Position numbers and translations under genes: made by a program. A stretch of 11,586 bases of DNA from Anaerolineae bacterium (GTDB lineage: Bacteria > Chloroflexota > Anaerolineae > JACIWR01). The DNA is taken from the NCBI GenBank assembly GCA_021162125.1, contig JAGGZG010000341.1, forward strand, positions 1 to 11,586. Reading direction: 5' to 3'. Positions 6,758 through 11,586 of this stretch are shown here, in pieces. The notes beneath the pieces are model-generated. The model had not been told where the DNA came from, did no database searches, and saw nothing but the letters and a program-made list of their open reading frames with translations. Positions within the stretch are counted from its first letter, which is position 1, and each line of letters opens with the position of its first letter.

Positions 6758-6778
6758 AAGGGACACTAAATGTCCCCT
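6758..6778 (-). terminator. Attenuator-like hairpin between infC and rpmI
   Basis: On the minus strand AGGGGACA and TGTCCCTT pair (8 bp, one G-U) around the loop TTTAG, and a pyrimidine-rich CTTCTTTG follows. It could cause partial termination or act as a processing or stability element that adjusts rpmI-rplT expression relative to infC. A second stem (ggctgcc/ggcggcc, with one G-U) lies between it and the infC stop. Confidence 0.4.
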
Positions 6779-6832
6779 CTACCGGCCGCCCATTGGTTGG
6801 CAGCCATCCTTGCCCCTTATGTGGATGAGACT

Positions 6833-7348
6833 CTAGGTGCTGCTAGGGGTAAGTATGATCAACATGCTACGCCCTTCCATGTAGGGCTCGCGTTCCACGG
6901 TCGCCACGTCCGACAGCTCTTCTGCCACCCGTTTGAGCATCTCGCGGCCGAGTTCCGGGTAGGTGATCTCTCGCCCTCGGAAACGCACACGCACTTTAAC
7001 TTTGGAGCCTTCCTGAAGGAAGCGGCGAGCATCCCGAACCTTGTACGCGACGTCGTGGGCGCCGGTCTTAGGACGCAGGCGAATTTCCTTGACGTCCGAG
7101 GCTTTCTGGGCCCTTCGAGCCTTGCGTTCCTTTTTAGCCCGTTCATATAGAACTTTACCGTAGTCCATCAAGCGGCAAACGGGCGGATCCGCATTAGGCT
7201 GCACCTCGACCAGATCCATCTCTCGGTCTCGCGCGAGCTGTAGCGCCTCGGCGATAGGGACAATACCCACGTGCTTCCCTTGGTCATCAATGAGCCGTAC
7301 TTCTCTGACCCGAATGGCCTCGTTTGTGCGGTGTCTCCGTGCGCCGAT
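6833..7348 (-). CDS. infC: Translation initiation factor IF-3
   Basis: This 171-aa protein is a normal IF-3 length. IF-3 binds the 30S subunit, prevents 70S association and proofreads start codons. The N-domain (about 8-77) contains RTNEAIRVREVRLID and the family signature LVEVQPNADPPVCRLMDYGK. A basic linker ERAKKERKARR follows, then the C-domain (about 85-168) with KEIRLRPKTGAHDVAYKVRDARRFL and VRVRFRGREITYP. No ATG, GTG or TTG lies in frame at a sensible N-terminus. I choose ATC (7348-7346), which follows GAGAGGTGG by 6 nt and gives an N-terminus typical of the family. A non-AUG/GUG/UUG start is characteristic of infC (AUU in E. coli), as it lets IF-3 repress its own translation. The ATG at 7525 would add 59 unrelated residues and lies upstream of the promoter. 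It is the first gene of the operon. Confidence 0.95.
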   Translation of the reverse strand: MGARRHRTNEAIRVREVRLIDDQGKHVGIVPIAEALQLARDREMDLVEVQPNADPPVCRLMDYGKVLYERAKKERKARRAQKASDVKEIRLRPKTGAHDVAYKVRDARRFLQEGSKVKVRVRFRGREITYPELGREMLKRVAEELSDVATVEREPYMEGRSMLIILTPSST

Positions 7349-7364
7349 TCTACTCCACCTCTCA
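7346..7364 (-). promoter_or_regulatory. infC ribosome binding site and near-cognate AUC start
   Basis: The minus strand reads GAGAGGTGG, 6 nt, then ATC. This is the only well-spaced Shine-Dalgarno before the conserved IF-3 N-terminus. IF-3 discriminates against such start codons, so high IF-3 would reduce its own synthesis. Confidence 0.7.
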
Positions 7365-7415
7365 TTATTGTGATAGCTACCTGTCTTGAGGAACAGATCG
7401 AACTCTATTTCGAGT

Positions 7416-7444
7416 AATATAGCACACTTAACAAAAGTTGTCAA
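7416..7444 (-). promoter_or_regulatory. Sigma-70 promoter of the infC-rpmI-rplT-methyltransferase operon
   Basis: The minus strand has a perfect TTGACA (7444-7439), a 17-bp spacer, then TATATT (7421-7416). It gives a leader of about 60 nt to the infC start. Confidence 0.88.
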
Positions 7445-7470
7445 ATACTCCGGGCCGGAATTGTCATCTA

Positions 7471-7504
7471 CAGCATTGTCAAATTGTGCAAATGCTGGTA
7501 TAAT
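7471..7504 (+). promoter_or_regulatory. Divergent promoter for the roadblock operon with an embedded dyad
   Basis: TTGTCA (7476-7481), a 17-bp spacer and TATAAT (7499-7504) carry a TGn extended -10 motif. The spacer is flanked by the inverted repeat CAGCATT (7471-7477) and AATGCTG (7491-7497), a possible operator. Its -35 lies 32 bp from the -35 of the oppositely directed infC promoter. Confidence 0.75.
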
Positions 7505-7510
7505 AATGAC

Positions 7511-7796
7511 GTCGGAGTGTTTCATAGGTACGAGGGTACGAGGCTACTCGCCGGCCACGCCGTGAGGGGTTCCAGGTTTCAGGTTCACCCCCGCGCCCAA
7601 CTCGGAACCTGTCGCTGGGTGTTTCCAATGCTGATTCGGAAGCTGTGGCGGACTTATGAAACAGGCTGAACATAGTTATCCACGGGCAAGTCAGGACGTG
7701 AGTGGGAGCTCCTCACGTCTCATTTTCAAACTAGACACGAGCTCCGTGCGTTCTCTGCCAGGCCGGTGATCCCGGCAGGCGATGTGGAATCACAAC
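7511..7796 (+). other. Long structured leader of the roadblock operon (no gene seen)
   Basis: About 300 nt separate the promoter from the first start codon. Possible pairings include caggttc (7580-7586) with gaacctg (7605-7611). These compete with ggttcc (7568-7573) pairing to ggaacc (7604-7609), and with ggggt (7566-7570) pairing to acccc (7587-7591). Next comes gacgtgag (7695-7702) with ctcacgtc (7712-7719), followed by TCATTTTC. Near the gene lies a GC-rich gccgg/ccggc stem around 7762-7776. I see no convincing ORF, and the region does not match any riboswitch, 6S, SRP or RNase P pattern I know. It could hold an attenuator or a small RNA. Confidence 0.4.
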
Positions 7797-7811
7797 AGGA
7801 GGAACACGACG

Positions 7812-8183
7812 ATGACCAAATCACGAACTGAGCAAATGGTGACCTGCCTGAGAGATCTGCAAGTCAGCACACCTGACATCGAGGCTTCGGCTGTGGTCAG
7901 TGTGGATGGCCTGATCATGGCTTCATCCCTCCCGGCCGGGGTGGAGGAAGATCGGGTGTCAGCTATGTCCGCTGCCATGCTCTCCCTGGGCGAGCGTATT
8001 GCTGGCGAGTTGGGACGTGGTATGCTAGATCAGGTGTACATCAAAGGTGAGAACGGATACGTGGTCCTCATGTCTGTTGGGGAAGAGGCAGTCCTCACTG
8101 TCCTGGCCCGCAAGCAGGCCAAACTGGGCCTGCTTTTCCTGGATATGCGCCGGGCAGCAGAGGAACTGTCTAAAATCGTCTGA
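7812..8183 (+). CDS. Roadblock/LC7 domain protein
   Basis: This 123-aa protein is one complete roadblock/LC7 domain. The pattern EASAVVSVDGLIMASSLPAGVEEDRVSAMSAAMLSLGERIAGEL, then VYIKGENGYVVLMSVGEEAVLTVLARKQAKLGLLFLDMRRAAEEL, is typical of the family. Such proteins dimerise and, in bacteria such as Myxococcus (MglB), act as activators of Ras-like GTPases; others are scaffolds. No GTPase gene is in the window. I choose ATG 7812 (AGGAGG at 7797-7802, 9-nt spacing) over an ATG at 7782 that has no ribosome binding site. It is the first gene of a three-gene plus-strand operon; 91 nt without a terminator separate it from the V4R gene. The cellular role is unknown. Confidence 0.9.
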   Translation: MTKSRTEQMVTCLRDLQVSTPDIEASAVVSVDGLIMASSLPAGVEEDRVSAMSAAMLSLGERIAGELGRGMLDQVYIKGENGYVVLMSVGEEAVLTVLARKQAKLGLLFLDMRRAAEELSKIV

Positions 8184-8274
8184 AAAATCACAATGGTTCT
8201 GAACTATCGGCGTCTCACTGGGTACACAAGAAGACCCGGAGGCACTATTCTTCTACTTCTAAGGAGGTTCCGAC

Positions 8275-8904
8275 GTGTCGCCTGAAAAAAGCGGACTGTA
8301 TTACTCCAACAAGATTGCGCGGATTTATCTGCTGGTCCTTGAGGACATCATGGGCAGAAATGGCCTCAATGCTATCCTCAAACTCGCCGGCCTTTCCCAT
8401 CTGGTTGATAATTACCCCCCGGACGATCTACGCAAGGAGTTCGATTTTGCCGACTTTGCTGCCTTGAACCAGGGATTGGATGACATGTACGGCCCTCGCG
8501 GAGGGCGAGGGTTGGCCATACGCGCTGGACGGGCAGCGATCAAGTATGGTCTGGATGCTTTTGGCCCAGCGGTGGGCATGACGGGTTTCGCAATGAAGGC
8601 CCTACCCCTGAGCGCCAAGCTCAAGATTGGTCTGCCGGCAATGGCTAAAGTCTTCACTCAGTTCAGTGATCAGATAAGTAGAGTCGAGGATCACGGTGAT
8701 CACTTCGTCTACATCATCGAGCGCTGCCCGGTTTGCTGGGGGCGCCACGCGGATAAGCCCCTCTGTCACGCGGCCGTGGGACTGTTGCAGGGCGGGCTGC
8801 ACTGGGTCAGCGGCGGGAAGGAGTTCAAAGTGAGAGAGACACAGTGCATCGCCGCTGGTGATCAAGTCTGTAGCTTTGACATTCTCAAAGAGCCCCTGGA
8901 ATAG
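8275..8904 (+). CDS. V4R (4-vinyl reductase-type) domain protein
   Basis: This 209-aa soluble protein has an N-terminal helical part (about 1-130) that includes YYSNKIARIYLLVLEDIMGRNGLNAIL. A V4R core follows, with CPVCWGRHADKPLCH (C151, C154, C164, H165) and ETQCIAAGDQVCSFDI (C191, C199). The cysteine pattern is the usual one of V4R domains and could hold a metal such as zinc. V4R domains are small-molecule-binding regulators, named for a bacteriochlorophyll biosynthesis protein, and are homologous to Bet3 of the eukaryotic TRAPP complex. There are no photosynthesis genes nearby, so a reductase role is unlikely. The start is GTG 8275 with AAGGAGGT (8261-8268) 6 nt upstream. It lies 39 nt before the response regulator gene in the same operon. 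Its ligand is unknown. Confidence 0.88.
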   Translation: MSPEKSGLYYSNKIARIYLLVLEDIMGRNGLNAILKLAGLSHLVDNYPPDDLRKEFDFADFAALNQGLDDMYGPRGGRGLAIRAGRAAIKYGLDAFGPAVGMTGFAMKALPLSAKLKIGLPAMAKVFTQFSDQISRVEDHGDHFVYIIERCPVCWGRHADKPLCHAAVGLLQGGLHWVSGGKEFKVRETQCIAAGDQVCSFDILKEPLE

Positions 8905-8943
8905 ACTGGTCGTGCGGGCCACTGCTGGGGTCGGAGGTAAGTG

Positions 8944-9837
8944 ATGTCCACCAGGAACAGAATTCTCATCGTCGAGGACGATACTGATACCCTGGAGATG
9001 TTGTCTACATATTTCCAAGCCCAGGGGTACGACATCGTCACTGCTGTCATGGGAGAGGATGCCCTCGAAATCTGTCAGGAGGCCCTACCAGACCTGATCA
9101 TCCAGGACATCCGATTGCCGGATATCAACGGTTATGAAGTTTGCCGGCGTCTGAGACGCAATCTGCGTACCAGTCAGATTCCAGTCATTTTCCTCACCGA
9201 GCTGAAAGACCGAGGTGACCGAATTGCCGGGCTGAAGCTAGGCGCGGTGGATTACATCACCAAGCCCTTCGACATGCAGGAGTTACGCTTACGGGTGCGG
9301 AATGCGCTCCGCCGGGCAGGATACGAGAGTCTGGTCAACCCGGTTACTGGCCTGCCGGATACCAAAGTGATAGACGAGCGGCTGAAATCTCTCCTGGGCC
9401 GTAAGGACTGGGCCGTGTTGTACATCGGCCTGGCGAACATAGAAGCTTTCAACGACGCCTACGGGTTCGTGGCCGGGGATGACGCGCTGCGAGCAGTGGG
9501 CCTGATAATCAGCAACGTAGCTGACGAAGCTGGCTCGCTGAACGATTTCGTGGGGCACATCAGCAAATCCGAGTTCTTATTGCTCACCATGCCCGACAAG
9601 GTGGAGGTCCTGCGCGACAGGATTATAGATCGCCTGGCGCGGGCAATTCGCTATTTTTATCCCATCAAGGATCGGGAGCAGGTCGAGACTGTCGCCCAGC
9701 AGGAGAGGCCAAAACCCGCTCCCGTGCCGGCCCTTACAGTGGAGATCGGGGTTGTGACTGGGGCAACAGCTCCATTCACCAGCGTGCGGGAGGTTAAGCG
9801 GGCGGCAAGGGATGCCAGGGTGCCGGTGGTGTCTTGA
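8944..9837 (+). CDS. Response regulator with degenerate GGDEF output domain
   Basis: This 297-aa protein has an N-terminal receiver (about 5-120) with D12/D13, phospho-acceptor D55, T85 and K107 all present, so it should accept a phosphate. The C-terminal part (about 128-265) begins NPVTGLPDTKVIDERL and has LANIEAFNDAYGFVAGDDAL, the hallmarks of a diguanylate cyclase fold. Its active-site motif, however, reads SKSEF (207-211) where GGDEF is expected. It should therefore be inactive in making cyclic di-GMP, though it may still bind nucleotides or proteins. The start is ATG 8944, 6 nt after GGAGG; GTG at 8941 is the alternative. It is the last gene of the roadblock-V4R operon and no kinase is encoded beside it, so the phosphate donor must come from elsewhere, perhaps the hybrid kinase at 315-3299. 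Confidence 0.88.
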   Translation: MSTRNRILIVEDDTDTLEMLSTYFQAQGYDIVTAVMGEDALEICQEALPDLIIQDIRLPDINGYEVCRRLRRNLRTSQIPVIFLTELKDRGDRIAGLKLGAVDYITKPFDMQELRLRVRNALRRAGYESLVNPVTGLPDTKVIDERLKSLLGRKDWAVLYIGLANIEAFNDAYGFVAGDDALRAVGLIISNVADEAGSLNDFVGHISKSEFLLLTMPDKVEVLRDRIIDRLARAIRYFYPIKDREQVETVAQQERPKPAPVPALTVEIGVVTGATAPFTSVREVKRAARDARVPVVS

Positions 9838-9880
9838 GCACGATGCGCGGTGGGAATTAGCTCAATTAGCGCTCATGGAG

Positions 9881-9940
9881 AAGGGCCAGCGTGGGTTTCT
9901 CATTGAGGAATTCAATGGAAGCCCGCGTTGGCCCTTTTTT
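9881..9940 (+). terminator. Strong intrinsic terminator of the roadblock-V4R-REC operon
   Basis: An 18-bp stem (9881-9898 with 9919-9936, three G-U pairs) encloses a second small stem (cattga/tcaatg), and T6 lies at 9935-9940. It begins 44 bp after the last stop codon of the operon. Confidence 0.9.
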
Positions 9941-10105
9941 GCTCCTGCTCCAATGCCCTCTGACTTCGGTGTAACAGGGCAGGCGGTTTGAGCATTTGAG
10001 GAAGACTTCTCTATCGGCTGCTCACGCCGGTGTCAGGCGGCCCTGGGATTCAGCGCCACCCACTCACAGTGATAGCTTAGCCAGACAGGCGGGGGACTTG
10101 CCTGG
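9941..10105. other. Intergenic gap between convergent genes
   Basis: I see no gene or RNA here. A weak stem (ccag...ctgg with inner aggc/gcct, around 10081-10106) lies at the 3' end of the minus-strand DUF362 gene and could help to end its transcript. Confidence 0.3.
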
Positions 10106-11239
10106 TCAACGGATGAACACGCGCCCCAGCCAGGGCTGGTGTAGCTCAATGGCATGTTCCGGGCAAAGCTCGTGACAGCAATAGCAGCGAATGCAAGTGG
10201 AAAGGTGTATCTGTGCCCGGCCATTTTCAATGCGGATGGCCTGCACGGGACAGTTCTGTGCACACACCCCGCAGCCGATGCACGCTGGCGTGACCCGTGG
10301 GCTGGTCACCAGTAGCCTGGTACCCAGATTACGCACCCATGCGGGCATGGCGCCGAGGTCGGGGCTGGATTTCGGCGGGCGGAAGCCGGTGACCCGCGCC
10401 GCGTCGAGAGGGTCGCCCACCAGTTCGATATCTGTCAGGTGGCCGCTGGTTAACCCACGCTGGGTGGCGACCTTCAGTACCGGCACGCTCAACGGGTCTA
10501 TCCCGACCAACTCGGTGGCCGCCAGATCCAGGGCAATGCTATCGGCGCTGGACAGGATAACGCCGATGGGGAAAGGTCTGCCGGCGGCCGGCCCGTCGCC
10601 GTCCATGCCCACGATGGCGTCCATGATGACCAGCGTAGGTTGGGCGAAAGTCACCACGTCCACCAGCATGTTGGCGAAGCGATCGGCGGTGACCAGTGTG
10701 GCGTGATAGCCCATCTTGGCAGTACCGGGGATCACCCCAAACAGGTTCTTGACCGCCCCGGTGAAACGCATGAAACCGTGAGTTTTCAGCTTGGGCAGGG
10801 AGATGATTACGTCGGGCTCGATGGCGTAGCGGCCCACGGTCAGTCGTTTAATGAGGTGGCCCGTGGGGTGAGCACGTGTTACGGCCTCGGTATCGAAGTT
10901 GAGCGTGGCTCCTGTGGCCTGGGCTACCTCTTGCAGACCGCTGCGCTCGTAAATCCGCCGCAGTTTGCTGGGAGTAAATGATCCGCCGGGACTATCGCCG
11001 ATGGTGACCTCGCCTCCAACCTCCTGCACCAACTCCACCACGGCTTGCACCACGGTGGGGTGGGTGACGATGGCCTCCTCCGGCGCGCTGGCCTGCAAGA
11101 GGTTGGGCTTGATTAACACCCGCGCGCCTCGTGATACGTAACGCTGCATCCCGCCTAACAAGTCCACGCTGCGACGCACTGCCGCGCGAACCTTATCCAA
11201 GTCGTACTGCTCGCAACGGACAAGGGCTACCTGGTCCAT
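10106..11239 (-). CDS. DUF362 protein with C-terminal 2[4Fe-4S] ferredoxin domain
   Basis: This is a 377-aa soluble iron-sulfur protein. The N-terminal 290 residues are a DUF362 domain, recognised by VLIKPNLLQ, VTIGDSPGG, VIISLPKLKTHGFMRFTGAVKNLFGVIPG and ILSSADSIALDLAATELVGID. The C-terminus has two clusters of the pattern CxxCxxCxxxCP: C320, C323, C326, C330 and C349, C352, C355, C359. They should hold two 4Fe-4S clusters, as in bacterial ferredoxins, and an extra cysteine sits at 354. The reaction of DUF362 proteins is not established; an electron-transfer or redox role is inferred from the clusters. I choose ATG 11239-11237, which follows GGAGGGG, over ATG 11305, whose 22 extra residues look random. 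It stands alone on the minus strand, with 195 noncoding bases before the end repeat. Confidence 0.9.
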   Translation of the reverse strand: MDQVALVRCEQYDLDKVRAAVRRSVDLLGGMQRYVSRGARVLIKPNLLQASAPEEAIVTHPTVVQAVVELVQEVGGEVTIGDSPGGSFTPSKLRRIYERSGLQEVAQATGATLNFDTEAVTRAHPTGHLIKRLTVGRYAIEPDVIISLPKLKTHGFMRFTGAVKNLFGVIPGTAKMGYHATLVTADRFANMLVDVVTFAQPTLVIMDAIVGMDGDGPAAGRPFPIGVILSSADSIALDLAATELVGIDPLSVPVLKVATQRGLTSGHLTDIELVGDPLDAARVTGFRPPKSSPDLGAMPAWVRNLGTRLLVTSPRVTPACIGCGVCAQNCPVQAIRIENGRAQIHLSTCIRCYCCHELCPEHAIELHQPWLGRVFIR

Positions 11240-11300
11240 TTCCCCTCCAGGAAAAGTGGGTTGTCTCCCTGTTGAATATTGTTGGACTTTCGGGTCGCTT

Positions 11301-11384
11301 TTCACCGCCGAGAGCGCTGAAAGCGCCGAGTTTCTCTGTTGTTTTGGCTCATCTCTCTGCGTTCTCGGCGCCCTCAGCGGTTAG
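11301..11384. repeat. Imperfect inverted repeat upstream of the DUF362 gene
   Basis: The reverse complement of 11301-11330 matches 11355-11384 at 22 of 30 positions, separated by a 24-nt loop. Both arms carry phrases of the type ctcggcg...ctcggcgg. It lies in the leader or promoter region of the DUF362 gene. I know similar phrases as dispersed intergenic sequence in other genomes, but could not verify this here. Confidence 0.55.
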
Positions 11385-11434
11385 ATCAGGCCAACAACAC
11401 GCAGGGAGGACACTATCGAAAAGTTGCAGGGCTG

Positions 11435-11586
11435 GTAACTGCTCAGGCTACTTCTGTTAGCGATTGAAATCGCCTCTAGAGGGCTTGCAGCCGAGCGTCC
11501 ACCTGCGTGGACGCGCCTGTCCACGCAGGTGGACAGGCAGCTTTAGCTCCTCAGGCGCGGTTTCAACCGCTGGCCTGAGTAGTAAC
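11435..11586 (+). repeat. MITE-like structured repeat, right copy (about 152 bp)
   Basis: This copy is the inverted counterpart of the left repeat. Its ends are imperfect terminal inverted repeats: GTAACTGCTCAGGC at the left and, in reverse complement, GTTACTACTCAGGC at the right (12 of 14 match). Each is followed inward by a related dyad (gcgattgaaatcgc and gcggttgaaaccgc). Between them lies a perfect 16-bp stem (11497-11512 with 11519-11534) with a 6-nt loop. There is no coding capacity. The window ends exactly at the outer terminus, so a target duplication cannot be tested. Confidence 0.8.

Noticed and set aside
6278..7150. Plus-strand ORFs (163 and 126 aa) across rplT, rpmI and infC
   Set aside because: They are shadows of ribosomal and IF-3 genes on the minus strand; their residues show no family likeness.
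7676..7684. DnaA-box-like TTATCCACG
   Set aside because: It is a single 8 of 9 match with no cluster, no AT-rich unwinding region and no dnaA/dnaN nearby, so it is not evidence of an origin.
1..11586. Composite transposon or genomic island bounded by the two inverted repeats
   Set aside because: The cargo includes essential ribosomal genes and a tRNA, no transposase or integrase is present, and the window edges coincide with the repeats. Chance framing by a dispersed family is simpler.

Overview
The window looks like chromosomal DNA of a GC-rich bacterium, most plausibly a member of the Chloroflexota (Anaerolineae-like). I infer this from the gene families: a cytoplasmic REC-GAF-GAF-GAF-PAS histidine kinase, a roadblock/LC7 protein beside a V4R protein, and a DUF362 ferredoxin. 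Frequent GTG/TTG starts and intergenic families of perfect hairpins and inverted repeats fit as well. No marker fixes the phylum, so this is a moderate-confidence inference. Promoters match the sigma-70 consensus well (TTGACA / 17 bp / TATAAT-like).

Layout. (1) 1-314: one copy of a structured repeat element, a promoter, and the leader of a large hybrid histidine kinase gene (315-3299, +). (2) 3300-3915: a perfect 15-bp hairpin, a near-consensus promoter, a structured leader and a DUF4870 membrane protein (+). (3) 3948-4147: a bidirectional terminator flush against a tRNA-Arg(CCG) on the minus strand, with its own extended -10 promoter. (4) 4281-5078: a YqeB-family selenium-dependent molybdenum-hydroxylase accessory protein (+), alone. 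(5) 5151-7348, minus strand: the translation operon infC-rpmI-rplT followed by a TrmH/SpoU rRNA methyltransferase. Its consensus promoter is at 7416-7444, and infC appears to use a non-canonical AUC start. (6) 7476-9940, plus strand: a divergent promoter, a roughly 300-nt structured leader and a three-gene signalling operon. The genes encode a roadblock/LC7 protein, a V4R protein, and a response regulator with a degenerate GGDEF domain; a strong terminator follows. (7) 10106-11239, minus strand: a DUF362 protein with two 4Fe-4S clusters. (8) 11240-11586: a noncoding tail with an imperfect inverted repeat and a second, inverted, nearly identical copy of the repeat element.

How they may work together. 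The infC operon is housekeeping: initiation factor 3, L35, L20 and an rRNA methylase. The roadblock/V4R/REC-GGDEF* operon is the most novel-looking unit. It has no kinase, GTPase or active cyclase of its own, so it probably forms a protein-interaction module fed by a kinase elsewhere; the hybrid kinase at 315-3299 is a possible but unproven partner. V4R is the bacterial relative of TRAPP subunit Bet3, and roadblock is structurally close to the longin-like fold of the other TRAPP subunits. An operon encoding both plus a receiver protein is therefore worth attention.

The two copies of the end repeat are inverted with respect to each other and bracket the whole window, but no transposase is visible. 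I treat them as a dispersed MITE-like family rather than as proof of a composite transposon.
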